DNA of 64,000 bases from positions 1 through 64,000 of the forward strand of contig ONHN01000004.1 in NCBI GenBank assembly GCA_900317635.1. The letters run 5' to 3'. A program made the translations under genes and the position numbers. Below the pieces are notes generated by a model. That model searched no databases. It saw only the letters and a program-made list of their open reading frames with translations, and was not told where the DNA came from. Below, one piece after another: positions 7,819 through 17,203 of the stretch. The DNA comes from an uncultured Prevotellaceae bacterium. GTDB taxonomy: Bacteria; Bacteroidota; Bacteroidia; Bacteroidales; Bacteroidaceae. Position 1 is the stretch's first letter. Each line of letters opens with the position of its first letter.

Positions 7819-10800
7819 ATGAAAAAATTGTACCAATTAAGGACGTTCCTCCTGCTGGCTGTCTTCAGCTTGCTCGCGGGGACGGCAATTGCACAGACCG
7901 ACGTTGTGTTTGACTTCATGCAAAACACAAACGATTACGGTTCTGGTGTTACTCCTCTAAGTAACTCAGACATTGCTGTAGGAACATCATTCACGAATGG
8001 TGACGTTACTTTTAAGTACGAACAAGGTGGTTCTACCAAACTCCGCTGGTGGAGTGATGGTATTCGTGCTTATAAAGATAATGAGTTTAGTGTGACCGCA
8101 ACAGACGGGGAAATTTCCTCTATTGCGTTCGAGGGCACCATTACTGTAGTGGAAACTACCTCAACTGGTGGTTCTGTTAGCTCTAATGTTTGGACGGCTC
8201 CTGCAGCTGGTGGTGTGACTTCCGTTACTTTCAAGGGTAACCACACATCCAAGAACAAGACAATTACGAAAATAACGGTCACTATTGCTTCTACTAACCC
8301 TGGTGACACCCGCGTAGCCACGACGACCTCTTTCCCCGCCAGTGCCTACTCAGTAAAACTCGGTGAAGCTTTCACCGCTCCCACCGCCACGGTCGTTGAC
8401 GCTAACAGCAATGTCGTTACGTCTCCCGCCGTTACTTACGAATCCGACAACACCGACGTTGCAACGGTTGACGCTGCAACGGGTGTAGTTACCACCGTTG
8501 CTGTGGGTTCTGCCAAGATTACCGCCACATACGAAGGCGGCAACGACTACAAAGCTTCTTCTGCAAGCTACACCCTCACCGTTACCTATCCTTACGTTCA
8601 CGCTGGTACGGCCACGGATCCTTTCACCGTAGCTGAAGCCATTGCAAAGGCTAAAGAAAACGGTACGAGCTCCGACGGTAACACCTACTACACTGCTGGT
8701 ATCATCTCTCAGGTAGATGGCTATAATAGCACATACCATAGCATTACTTATTGGATTTCCGACGATGGTACGACGGACAATCAGCTTGAAGTGTATAGCG
8801 GTAAAGGTTTGGAAAGTGCCGACTTCGCTGCTCAAGAAGACCTTGCTGTAGGTTACAGCGTGGTTGTTGCTGGTAATTTGAAGAACTATAATGGCCAAAC
8901 TCCTGAGTACGACAAGAACAACTACCTCGTATCTCTTGATAAGCACGAAAACCCCGATGCAGTGGCTAAGCCCACGTTCAGCCCCGCCGCTGGCGAAGTG
9001 GCTTACGAAACGGAAGTAACCGTTAGCGCCGCTGAAGGTTGCACGCTGAAGTACACCACCGACGGCACCGACCCCGCCACGTCTGAAACCGCTGTTACTA
9101 CCGCCGCTAACACGGCTACTGTAACCATCTACGACGCTACGACCATCCGCGCCATTGCTTACGACGCTGACGGTAAGGCTTCTGAAGAAGCTACGGCAGA
9201 ATACACCATCGCTCTGCGCGACCTGACGGCTCCCGTCATTAGCGTTGCCTCTGGCGAAGTTCCCGCAGGCACGGTTGTTACCGTTAGCTACAGCGACCCC
9301 GAAGCTACCCTGCTCGTTACGACCGACGGCAGCGATCCCGCTGAATTAGGTGGCGATTCTTACGACTTCAACACCAACGCTGACCTCGTTGACGCTACGA
9401 CGGGTACGCTCACCGCTTCCTACACCATCACCGCTGCTACGACGCTCCGCGCCGTTGTTATGGACAACACGATGGGCAACATGTCCGACGAAGCTACGGC
9501 TACCTACACCCTCGGCCTCGAAGTTCCCTCCTTCCAGTTCGTTGACGATATGTGGCAAAGCGCTTACACCGTAGTAGGCAACGACATCTACTATGGCGAC
9601 GACAACGCTATCCAGGTTTACGTATGTGGTTCTACGACCAACGCTACGTGGTACACCCTCGACGGCTCCGATCCTACGACGAGCGAAACGGCGAAGAAGA
9701 TCACCGCCGCAGAAATGGCTAGGTGGATCAACATGTTCAGCTTGCCTGGTAAGGCTGTTAACGTAACCGACGGCCAGACGCTCCGCGCCGCTACTTACGA
9801 CGGCACGAACTTCAGCCAGGTTGTTGAATGGGGCTACACCGCCCGCGCTGGTAAGTACACCATTCCCGCCGGCACCTACACGAAGGTAACCTCCAACGCC
9901 GACATCACCGACGGTGCTAACTACATCCTCGTTTACGAAATGCCCGAAGCTGAAGAAGCTACTGGCAACGATGCCGTTGTCTTCACGGGTGAACTCTCTG
10001 ATACGAAGACGAAGTATGGTCTCATCACAACAACAGCTCGTGCTACTGACGGCAGCATCAACATCAGCAACCTGAGCGTAACGCCCGTTGTTATCAACGC
10101 CTCTACCGACGCAACGGTTGGCGGTTACACGATGACCGTAAACGGCGAATACCTCGCTTGGACCTCTGGCAACAGCCTGGCCAAGCAAGAGGATGCTTAC
10201 TACTGGAACATCGACGTAACGGCTACCGAAGCTTCCAGCATCATCAGCTCTGTTGCTTCGGCCGACCGCTTCCTGCAGTACAACACGGGCAGCCCCCGCT
10301 TCGCTTGCTACACGGGCAGCCAGAAGGGTATTGCCCTCTACAAGGAAGCTGCTCCTACCGAAACGGAAGAGCACCTCGGTCAGGACATCGTTATCGGTTC
10401 TACCGGTTTCGCTACCCTCTACTGGAGCGACAAGAACATCGAGCTTCCCACGAAGGGCACGGTTTGCGCCTACACGATGGTAGTAGAGAACAATGTTGCT
10501 CAACCTGGCGACTACTTCTATGCTGGCGACGTGATTCCCGCTATGACGGCCGTGGTTCTTGAGAACCAAGCTGGTAAGGAAGCTGTGACGATTACCGACC
10601 CCGTTGTTTACGACACCTACGACGGCCTCGTTCCCACGACGAACCTCCTTCGCGGTTTCGACTACGAAGCAACGCCCGTTGGCGATGCAGCTACCGACGT
10701 ATGCTACAAGCTCTCTCTCGACAGCAACGGTGCTAACCTCGGCTTCTATCGCTTTGCCGATGGTGAGAAGACGGGTGCTCACAAGGCATTCCTCGCCGTT

Positions 10801-10980
10801 CCCGCTGACCAGGCTTCCGGCATCCGTGCCTTCCTCCTCAACGGTGACGTTATCAGCGGCATCAGCCTCGTCAACGGCGAAAACGCCGAGAACGGTAAGG
10901 CTTACGACCTCAGCGGTCGCCGCGTGAAGAACGCCGACAAGGGCATCTTCATCGTAAACGGTAAGAAGGTTATCAAATAA
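7819..10980 (+). CDS. Large secreted multidomain protein with Ig-like and chitobiase-type domains and C-terminal sorting motif
   Basis: This 1053-residue protein is exported by a signal peptide (about residues 1-25, ending TAIAQ). In order it has a beta-rich N-terminal domain, a BIG2-like bacterial Ig domain (about 165-255, VTYESDNTDVATVDAATGVV), an OB-fold-like segment (about 258-375, GTATDPFTVAEAIAKAKENG), two or three CHB_HEX_C-type repeats (TLKYTTDGTDPATSETAV near 415, LVTTDGSDPAE near 500, WYTLDGSDPTTSETAK near 615), a further beta domain and a C-terminus AYDLSGRRVKNADKGIFIVN that resembles Bacteroidales T9SS sorting tails. No catalytic motif was found, so it is probably an adhesin-like or carbohydrate-binding surface protein. 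It starts 68 bases after the broken toxin and is followed by a small acidic peptide gene. The 877-residue protein at 40751-43384 has the same tail. Confidence 0.8.
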   Translation: MKKLYQLRTFLLLAVFSLLAGTAIAQTDVVFDFMQNTNDYGSGVTPLSNSDIAVGTSFTNGDVTFKYEQGGSTKLRWWSDGIRAYKDNEFSVTATDGEISSIAFEGTITVVETTSTGGSVSSNVWTAPAAGGVTSVTFKGNHTSKNKTITKITVTIASTNPGDTRVATTTSFPASAYSVKLGEAFTAPTATVVDANSNVVTSPAVTYESDNTDVATVDAATGVVTTVAVGSAKITATYEGGNDYKASSASYTLTVTYPYVHAGTATDPFTVAEAIAKAKENGTSSDGNTYYTAGIISQVDGYNSTYHSITYWISDDGTTDNQLEVYSGKGLESADFAAQEDLAVGYSVVVAGNLKNYNGQTPEYDKNNYLVSLDKHENPDAVAKPTFSPAAGEVAYETEVTVSAAEGCTLKYTTDGTDPATSETAVTTAANTATVTIYDATTIRAIAYDADGKASEEATAEYTIALRDLTAPVISVASGEVPAGTVVTVSYSDPEATLLVTTDGSDPAELGGDSYDFNTNADLVDATTGTLTASYTITAATTLRAVVMDNTMGNMSDEATATYTLGLEVPSFQFVDDMWQSAYTVVGNDIYYGDDNAIQVYVCGSTTNATWYTLDGSDPTTSETAKKITAAEMARWINMFSLPGKAVNVTDGQTLRAATYDGTNFSQVVEWGYTARAGKYTIPAGTYTKVTSNADITDGANYILVYEMPEAEEATGNDAVVFTGELSDTKTKYGLITTTARATDGSINISNLSVTPVVINASTDATVGGYTMTVNGEYLAWTSGNSLAKQEDAYYWNIDVTATEASSIISSVASADRFLQYNTGSPRFACYTGSQKGIALYKEAAPTETEEHLGQDIVIGSTGFATLYWSDKNIELPTKGTVCAYTMVVENNVAQPGDYFYAGDVIPAMTAVVLENQAGKEAVTITDPVVYDTYDGLVPTTNLLRGFDYEATPVGDAATDVCYKLSLDSNGANLGFYRFADGEKTGAHKAFLAVPADQASGIRAFLLNGDVISGISLVNGENAENGKAYDLSGRRVKNADKGIFIVNGKKVIK

Positions 10981-10996
10981 ACAACGTAAGTTCTTA

Positions 10997-11056
10997 GGTT
11001 TTTAGGTTTTTAGGCTCTCGCAGCCGAAAGCCTAAAAACCTCCAAACCTAAAAACC
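10997..11056 (+). promoter_or_regulatory. Long intergenic hairpin between secreted protein and peptide genes
   Basis: GGTTTTTAGGTTTTTAGGCT pairs with AGCCTAAAAACC and CCTAAAAACC arms across a loop of about 11 bases. It lies wholly in the 91-base gap before the peptide gene. It could stabilise or attenuate the upstream transcript. A hairpin also occupies the equivalent gap at 40680-40720. Confidence 0.6.
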
Positions 11057-11071
11057 ATAGAATTGCAAGAT

Positions 11072-11233
11072 ATGAAAAAGTACAATGCACCTACGGCCGA
11101 AGCACTCATCCTGCAGGCCGAACAAATGATTGCTACCTCCTTCAAAATCGAAGATGGAACCAGTACGAGCGAACAGCTGACGCGTGGCGGCGGCTGGAGC
11201 AGCGAAAGCTGGGCCGCTGAAGAAGAGGAGTAA
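11072..11233 (+). CDS. 53-residue acidic peptide with C-terminal RGGGW...EEEE motif
   Basis: The frame from ATG 11072 encodes a 53-residue protein starting MKKYNAPTAEALILQAEQM and ending TRGGGWSSESWAAEEEE. It is too short for most gene callers. A paralogue at 40472-40648 shares the layout MKK-Y-P, a hydrophobic stretch ending QMxAxS, a variable middle and a C-terminus TRGGGWxSExWAxEEEE. Conservation at both ends with a variable centre argues that it is translated. No known domain is recognised. There is no signal peptide or transmembrane segment. It lies downstream of a large secreted protein and before a clear terminator. Function unknown. Confidence 0.75.
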   Translation: MKKYNAPTAEALILQAEQMIATSFKIEDGTSTSEQLTRGGGWSSESWAAEEEE

Positions 11234-11271
11234 ACAAAGCGCGTTCGATTGAACGATGATACATTATTGCC

Positions 11272-11313
11272 AACTTGGGCGATGCACCAGCGTGTGCGTC
11301 GCCCAAGTTTTGT
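11272..11313 (+). terminator. Rho-independent terminator after the acidic peptide gene
   Basis: AACTTGGGCGA at 11272-11282 pairs with TCGCCCAAGTT at 11299-11309 and is followed by TTT. It ends the transcript of the secreted protein and peptide genes. Confidence 0.75.
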
Positions 11314-11324
11314 CATAGAGGGCG

Positions 11325-11615
11325 CCCCGGGAGCGCGGGCGCCTCGCCCGCACCTAATCGGCTCAACGCGCCGAAGCCCCGCCGCAGAGTTTCGCTGCTA
11401 TCGCTGCGATTTGTGTGGGCGAGGCGCCCGCGCTCCCAGGGGCATACGCCGTTGATTTTTGCAGGCGAGACGCCCGCACCTAATCGGCGCATCGCGCCGA
11501 AGCCCCGCCGCAGAGTTTCGCTGCTTGCGCAGCGATTCGTGCGGGCGAGGGCGCCCGCGCTCCCAGGGGCATGCGCCGTCGAGGGATGCGGGCGAGGGCG
11601 CCCGCGCTCCCAGAG
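11325..11615. repeat. Cluster of family A palindromic repeats
   Basis: At least five units fill the gap before sbcD: about 11325-11352 (reverse), 11416-11441, 11460-11483, 11541-11568 and 11587-11613. They are separated by CAACGCGCCGAAGCCCCGCC and CAGAGTTTCGCTGCT segments that also occur at 130-165 and, inverted, at 6700-6740. Nothing coding is seen in 11314-11710. Confidence 0.65.
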
Positions 11616-11710
11616 TGGCTACGCCCCGCTCCCGGTGAAGTACCTGCTGTGCCTGTATAGACACCTCTTGACTTCAGCGCTGTAGGCAAGTAAAAAACCA
11701 TTCATCCCGT

Positions 11711-11741
11711 TTTGCACTTCCCACGCGCTGTTGTAACTTTG
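11711..11741 (+). promoter_or_regulatory. Consensus promoter of sbcDC
   Basis: TTTG at 11711-11714, 19-base spacer, TAACTTTG at 11734-11741. The predicted start near 11748 favours ATG 11768 over the upstream ATG 11753 as the sbcD start. Confidence 0.75.
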
Positions 11742-11767
11742 CAATCCAAATCATGCGCCCCCCTATT

Positions 11768-12991
11768 ATGAAGTTTATCCATACTGCCGACTGGCATCTT
11801 GGCAATACGTTTCACGGCCATAGTCGCACCGACGAGCATCAGCATTTTTTGCAGTGGCTCTTGCAGACGTTGCAGGAGCGTCAGCCCGACGCGTTGCTCG
11901 TAACGGGCGACGTTTTCGATACCCCCAATCCTTCCGCCGAAGCCGAGAACCTGTTTTTCGACTTCCTGCACCATGCGACGGAGGCCGTTGAGGGTCTCCA
12001 AATCGTTGTCGTTGCAGGCAACCACGACTCTGGCGGTCGGCTTGATGCGCCCGATGCGCTGCTTAAGGAGCGTGGCGTTTACGTGCGTGGGCTCGTGCGT
12101 CGCACCGATAGTGGCGCGCCCGACTACGACGAGCACATCCTGCCCCTCAGTACGCGCACCGACCCTGAGGCCCGCATCGTCGTGTTTGCCCTGCCCTTCT
12201 TGCGCAGCAACGACTACGCCGCCGGCACGTCGATGCAAGAAGCCTTGCGCGCGTATATAGATAATATGTATAAGCAACTGCGCAAGTCGGCGTTTAAGGG
12301 ATTACCCGTTGTGGTCTGTGCCCACTTCTACGCGCAAGGTGCCGAAGTCAACGAGGTGGAGCACAGCGAGCGCCTCGTGGTAGGCGGACAAGACTTGGTG
12401 GAGGCCGATGTCGTGAGCCGTGGAGCCAGTTACGTGGCCCTGGGCCATATTCATAAGGCGCAACAGGTGGACGACGTGACGTGGTATGCCGGTAGCGTCC
12501 TGCCCATGTCGTTCGCCGAGAAATTCTATCAGCACGGCGTTAACGAAGTAGAGATAAGCGACGAGGGTGATGCCAGCGTCTCGCAAATCCCTTATGCACC
12601 CCTGCGCACCCTCATCAGCATCCCTGGGCGTGGGGCGGCCCTGGCGGGCGAAGTGCTCGACGCCCTGGCCACCTTGCCCAAACGCAAGAAAGACGACGAC
12701 GGCAGCGATTGGCCCTACCTTGAAATCCGTGTGCGCGAAACGCAGCCCGAGCCAGGACTCTTGCGCGACGTGACTGCCGCATTGCAAGACCGCGCCGTCC
12801 GCTTCTGCCGCATGGTGCGCGAGCGCGAAGTGCAGCCAGCCGACAAGGTGCAAGCCCGCAACCTGCAAGAGCTGCAGAGCATTACGCCCGACGACCTGCT
12901 ACGCCGCGTCTTCCGCAGTCGCTACGGCGAAGAACTGCCCGACGAAATGGCCACCCGCTTCCAGCAAGCCAGCGAGGCGGCGGCAGAGTAG
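11768..12991 (+). CDS. sbcD: Exonuclease SbcCD subunit D
   Basis: This 407-residue protein is the nuclease subunit of the SbcCD (Mre11-Rad50 type) complex, which cuts DNA hairpins and trims double-strand ends in the cytoplasm. The calcineurin-like phosphoesterase motifs are all present: TADWHLG near residues 6-12, TGDVFDTPNP near 55, AGNHDSGG near 90, CAHFYAQG near 185 and LGHIHKAQ near 220. ATG 11768 is preferred because the following sequence (MKFIHTADWHLG) is the usual N-terminus. sbcC follows 92 bases downstream on the same strand. Confidence 0.95.
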   Translation: MKFIHTADWHLGNTFHGHSRTDEHQHFLQWLLQTLQERQPDALLVTGDVFDTPNPSAEAENLFFDFLHHATEAVEGLQIVVVAGNHDSGGRLDAPDALLKERGVYVRGLVRRTDSGAPDYDEHILPLSTRTDPEARIVVFALPFLRSNDYAAGTSMQEALRAYIDNMYKQLRKSAFKGLPVVVCAHFYAQGAEVNEVEHSERLVVGGQDLVEADVVSRGASYVALGHIHKAQQVDDVTWYAGSVLPMSFAEKFYQHGVNEVEISDEGDASVSQIPYAPLRTLISIPGRGAALAGEVLDALATLPKRKKDDDGSDWPYLEIRVRETQPEPGLLRDVTAALQDRAVRFCRMVREREVQPADKVQARNLQELQSITPDDLLRRVFRSRYGEELPDEMATRFQQASEAAAE

Positions 12992-13083
12992 AGCGGAGCG
13001 GGACTCGGAGTTATCGGAGTGCTCTGATTACTCTGAGACTAAACCCTTCATCATACAACGACAAACATTCCTTTCCCTCTTTT

Positions 13084-16000
13084 ATGACGATAGATAAAAT
13101 CACGCTGTGCAACCTGACGAGTTTCGAGGGCGAGCAAGTCATTGATTTCCATGCCGAGCCCCTTCGTTCGGCTGGCTTGTTTGCTATCACTGGCGACACG
13201 GGTGCAGGCAAATCTACCATTCTGGATGCTATCTGCTTGGCCCTCTACGGACGTGCGCCTCGCTTGGAAGACATAGAGCGCATAGCCTCGTCCGACCTGG
13301 CCGCCCGCGATGAGAGCACGAAAGCTTTGCAGGCCTCCGACCCCCGTGGGCTGGTGCGGCGTGGCGAGAAGTCGGCCTATAGCCGCGTCTGCTTCACCAT
13401 GCCTACTGGCGAGCAGTATGAAGCCAGCTGGCAATGTCGCATTAAGCGCACTGGCAACTACGACACCGCCACGCGCAGCTTTCAGCGCCTGACACCCAAG
13501 AAGAAGACCTTCGACGGCACATCGAGCGAGCTGCAACAGCAAATCGTCGACACCATAGGGCTGGACTACCTACAGTTTACGCGCACCGTTCTGCTGGCAC
13601 AAAACAGCTTTGCCACGTTCCTGCAAGCACGCAAGGGCGACAAGTCGGCCTTGTTAGAGAAACTGACGGGGACGGAGATATACGGACGCATCTCGGCCAA
13701 GGTCTTCGAGATGGCGCAGACGGCCCGTACCGATGTGCGGGAGTTAGAGCGCCTCATTGAAGGCCTCTTGCACGACCGCCTGCAACCCGAAGCCCTGGCC
13801 GACCTTCAGCATGAGGTCCATCGCGTGGGAGTGCAGATAGAAGCGCTGGAGAAACGGCAGGAGACGCTGACGGCACAGCTGGCATGGCTCGATGCAAACG
13901 AGGCCGCCGAACAAGCCGTTAAGCAGGCCGAAGAGGAGAACATACAAGCCAAACAAGCCCTCAACGCTATGCGCGCACAGCAGATGCAGCTGGAGCGTTA
14001 CGACGAGGTACAACCCGTCCACTCCCTCTATCGCGACATCACCCTGAACCAGCAAGAGCAACAGCAACTGAAGAGGCGCGAGGAGGAACTGCAAAAGCAA
14101 CTCTCGGAGGCCGAGCAGCGCGTGCATCAGGCAGAGAGCCAGCTGGCCGCCGCCCGCGAGAAAACGCTCGACGCGCAGCGACAGCAACACCTGCGGCAGG
14201 CCGACATCAATCGCGGACATGCCCTCTCGGGCGAAATCAAAATGACGCAAGAGCGGCAGCAAACCCTCGACCAGCAACTGCGTCAGGCCGAAGCGCAGTG
14301 CGCAGAGCGCACCTCGCAGTGGCAAGAGAAGGGGCGCGAGATGCAACGCTTTGAGAAAGAAAAGGCCGAGTTGCAACTGCATAAGCAAACCCTCGATGCT
14401 CACCACACGATGTTCGAGAAGATAGAAATCGTGAAAGAGAAGCTGCAAGCCCTACGCCTTGAGAAACAAGCGAACGAGAAAGGACGCAAGGAACAGGAGG
14501 AACTCAGCAAGAAACGGCAGGAGTTGGAGAGTGCTTTGGCGACCCTTGAGAAGGAGCGGCAAAGCGATGCCGACCAACTCTCGGCACTGAAGAACGAGCA
14601 GCACGTGCACCGTCAAGCCAACACGGGCTACGACGGAGCGAAGTTGCAGCAGCGCCTCTCGCAGGCACAGAGTCGCCTCATCGCCTTGCAGCATGCGCAG
14701 AGCCTTTGGCAACGCCTTTCGGCAGGCTACGAAGATATTAGCGAGCGTCGGGCTAAGATAGCCCGCGACGCTACCAACATAGAGCAACTGCGCAACGACC
14801 TGCGCCTGGCTCGCGAAGCGTTGGCCCGTCACAAGGAGGAGCACGAATTGCGCAACGAGAGTTTCCTGCTGACGAGTAGCGAAAACATGAGCCGCCTGCG
14901 CAAGAGCTTGAAGCAAGGGTCGCCCTGCCCCGTTTGCGGCGCGACGCACCACCCCTATCACACCGAGACCGAACAACACCTTGGTGAGCTCGTTGATAGA
15001 TTAGGGCGCGAGTTTGAAGAATCGCGCCTGAAGTTGGAACAACTGCAGCAGCAAGTGGACGAATTGGCAGCCAAACTCAGTCGAGACGAGGGGGCACTGA
15101 AGGCCGAACGCGCCAACCTCAGCAAGACCGAACGCCTGCAAGCGCAGGACGAAACGGGATGGACCACGTTTAAGGACCTCGACCGCAGCTTCGACCAATG
15201 TTCGGAAGGCGTCAACAGCGATGCGCGACGCGTGTTGATAGAAATGCTCATCGACAGCACGAAGCAAGACGTAGAGCAGACGCAGAAAGACCTTGAGCGC
15301 TACAATCTGCACCAAACGCAAATCAATGAGCTGGACGGGAAGATAGATACTTTGCAGGCTACTATCAACGAGAAGGACGAACGCCTGAACAACCTGCGCA
15401 TGCAGGCGGGCATCAGTAGCGACCGTGCCGATACGCTGGCCAAGCAAGTGGCCCTTAGCGACAAGACGTGCGACATGCTCTTCCGCGACCTCGACAGCAT
15501 CATCTCTATTTCGGCGTGGGAACAAGAATGGGAGCGCAATCCCGAAAACTTCCGTTTGCAACTTGACAAACAGAGCAAAGACTGGACCGAGACATCGACT
15601 CGCCTCGATGCTATGGGGCGCCGCGAGATAGCACTGCGCCAAGAGCTACACACCGCCGAAACCGTGAAACAAGAGGCCGCCCGCGCTGAGACCTCTGCGC
15701 GTGAGCAACGGGCGGGCATCGCCGAACTCTTACAGACGAAGCAGCGCGAGATGGACGGACTCTTTGGCGGGCTGACACCTGCCGAAGAGGAGCAACGCCT
15801 GGAGAAGTATGTGGCCTCGCGCATAGAAGAACAAGAGAAAGCGAACACCGCCTATGCCGAGGCCGTGCGCCAATGCGAGAACCTGGGTGGCGAGGCGCGC
15901 GCCTTGCAGCAGTCGTGGCAACAACGTCAGGACACGTTGCGCATGCGGCGGGCCGAGATAGACGTATGGATAGGCCGCTTCAACGCCAGCCACGCCACGT

Positions 16001-16845
16001 TGACGATGGACGAGCTGCAAACACTCTTCGACGAGAAGACCGACTGGCAAGCACTGCGCCGTCAGTTGGATGCACTGCGCCACCGACAGACGTTGGCCCT
16101 TCACAACCTGGAAAGCTGCCGAGCTACGCTCCAGCGCCTTAGCACGCAGCCCGACCACCCCTCGGGCAAAGACGAAGAGAGCCGCGAGGCCCTGCAGGCT
16201 ACGAAGGAAGCCGAGGCCGACAAACTGCGCACCCTGCGCAACGAGCGACAGCAAGCCATTACGCGCATAGCCGCCCACGAAGATAGCGTGCGCAAGGCGG
16301 GCGACCGGCAACAACAGCTCGATGCAGCCCGCGAGAATGCGGAATGGTGGGAACGCTTAGACAACTTCATTGGTAGCAAAGACGGAAAGAAGTTCCGCGA
16401 GATGGCCCAGACCTATACGTTCCGCATCCTGGTGGAACAAGCCAACCGCCAGCTGCAACAGCTCTGTCCGCGCTACGAACTGCAAGTGCTCTCGGGTTCG
16501 CTCTACCTCGAAATCATCGACCGCGACATGTTCGACGAACATCGCTACGTCTCTTCGCTCTCAGGCGGCGAGACCTTCGTTGTCAGCTTAGCCCTGGCCC
16601 TGGGCCTGGCCACGCTCTCCACGGGTCAGCTCTCCATTGGTAGCCTCTTCATCGACGAGGGCTTTGGCAACCTCGACCACGAAAGTCTCGACCTCGTGAT
16701 GCAAGCCCTGGCGGGCCTGCAAAGTCAGCAGGGGCGCAAGGTGGGCATCATCAGCCACACCGAGCAGATACGCTCGCAAATCAGTCCGCAAATCCGTGTG
16801 CGCAAACTGCCAGCTGGCGGCAGGAGCGTGATAGAGGTAGGGTAG
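13084..16845 (+). CDS. sbcC: Exonuclease SbcCD subunit C (Rad50-type ATPase)
   Basis: This 1253-residue SMC-like ATPase partners SbcD and opens or tethers DNA ends. The Walker A motif GDTGAGKST is at residues 37-45, followed by long heptad-rich coiled coils. A zinc-hook CPVC lies at 615-618, the ABC signature LSGGET at about 1159-1164 and Walker B LFIDEGFGNLD near 1187. It is about 200 residues longer than the E. coli protein, the extra length being coiled coil. The gene is complete. Its role is relevant here because the window is rich in long palindromes, the type of DNA this complex attacks. Confidence 0.96.
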   Translation: MTIDKITLCNLTSFEGEQVIDFHAEPLRSAGLFAITGDTGAGKSTILDAICLALYGRAPRLEDIERIASSDLAARDESTKALQASDPRGLVRRGEKSAYSRVCFTMPTGEQYEASWQCRIKRTGNYDTATRSFQRLTPKKKTFDGTSSELQQQIVDTIGLDYLQFTRTVLLAQNSFATFLQARKGDKSALLEKLTGTEIYGRISAKVFEMAQTARTDVRELERLIEGLLHDRLQPEALADLQHEVHRVGVQIEALEKRQETLTAQLAWLDANEAAEQAVKQAEEENIQAKQALNAMRAQQMQLERYDEVQPVHSLYRDITLNQQEQQQLKRREEELQKQLSEAEQRVHQAESQLAAAREKTLDAQRQQHLRQADINRGHALSGEIKMTQERQQTLDQQLRQAEAQCAERTSQWQEKGREMQRFEKEKAELQLHKQTLDAHHTMFEKIEIVKEKLQALRLEKQANEKGRKEQEELSKKRQELESALATLEKERQSDADQLSALKNEQHVHRQANTGYDGAKLQQRLSQAQSRLIALQHAQSLWQRLSAGYEDISERRAKIARDATNIEQLRNDLRLAREALARHKEEHELRNESFLLTSSENMSRLRKSLKQGSPCPVCGATHHPYHTETEQHLGELVDRLGREFEESRLKLEQLQQQVDELAAKLSRDEGALKAERANLSKTERLQAQDETGWTTFKDLDRSFDQCSEGVNSDARRVLIEMLIDSTKQDVEQTQKDLERYNLHQTQINELDGKIDTLQATINEKDERLNNLRMQAGISSDRADTLAKQVALSDKTCDMLFRDLDSIISISAWEQEWERNPENFRLQLDKQSKDWTETSTRLDAMGRREIALRQELHTAETVKQEAARAETSAREQRAGIAELLQTKQREMDGLFGGLTPAEEEQRLEKYVASRIEEQEKANTAYAEAVRQCENLGGEARALQQSWQQRQDTLRMRRAEIDVWIGRFNASHATLTMDELQTLFDEKTDWQALRRQLDALRHRQTLALHNLESCRATLQRLSTQPDHPSGKDEESREALQATKEAEADKLRTLRNERQQAITRIAAHEDSVRKAGDRQQQLDAARENAEWWERLDNFIGSKDGKKFREMAQTYTFRILVEQANRQLQQLCPRYELQVLSGSLYLEIIDRDMFDEHRYVSSLSGGETFVVSLALALGLATLSTGQLSIGSLFIDEGFGNLDHESLDLVMQALAGLQSQQGRKVGIISHTEQIRSQISPQIRVRKLPAGGRSVIEVG

Positions 16846-17016
16846 GTGCTTGTGGACGGACAAGATACCACTAAGGAATACGAGAACCACGAAGGATACG
16901 AATTGTAGCGAAATCACACGAAGACATTTGCGCTACCAATAATATGTAGGCTATTGCAATTCTCGTCTTTTCGCGGTTGCTTGTAACGTGGTTGGAAGAA
17001 AAAAACGCGCAAAAAG

Positions 17017-17048
17017 TTTGGACTTTCTGCAAAAAGTGTGTACTTTTG
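17017..17048 (+). promoter_or_regulatory. Consensus promoter of tRNA-Gln
   Basis: TTTG at 17017-17020, 20-base spacer, TACTTTTG at 17041-17048. Transcription would begin near 17055, about 23 bases before the mature tRNA. Confidence 0.8.
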
Positions 17049-17077
17049 CACCGCTTCTTTCACGAGGAGCATGTGTT

Positions 17078-17148
17078 TGTCCTATGGTGTAATGGCAGCA
17101 CACGGGTTTTTGGTACCCTTAGTCCCTGTTCGAATCGGGGTAGGACAA
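17078..17148 (+). tRNA. tRNA-Gln (anticodon TTG)
   Basis: TGTCCTA at 17078-17084 pairs with TAGGACA at 17141-17147. The anticodon loop TTTTGGT carries TTG, and the T arm is CCCTG-TTCGAAT-CGGGG. The D arm is GTG...CAC. The outermost anticodon-stem pair appears to be a C-T mismatch. CCA is not encoded. Confidence 0.92.
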
Positions 17149-17173
17149 CATGAGTTTTCATAACATTGAAGAG

Positions 17174-17203
17174 GTCGCATCTGAACAAGGTGCGGCTTTT
17201 TTT
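17174..17203 (+). terminator. Terminator after tRNA-Gln
   Basis: GTCGCA at 17174-17179 pairs with TGCGGC at 17191-17196 and is followed by a run of T residues. The sequence 17225-17335 beyond it holds fragments of repeat family B (CACCATGCTTAAC) and no gene. Confidence 0.65.

Noticed and set aside
9346..10782. 478-residue minus-strand ORF across the 1053-residue secreted protein
   Set aside because: It is fully antisense to a protein with signal peptide, repeated domains and sorting-type tail, and has no recognisable family.
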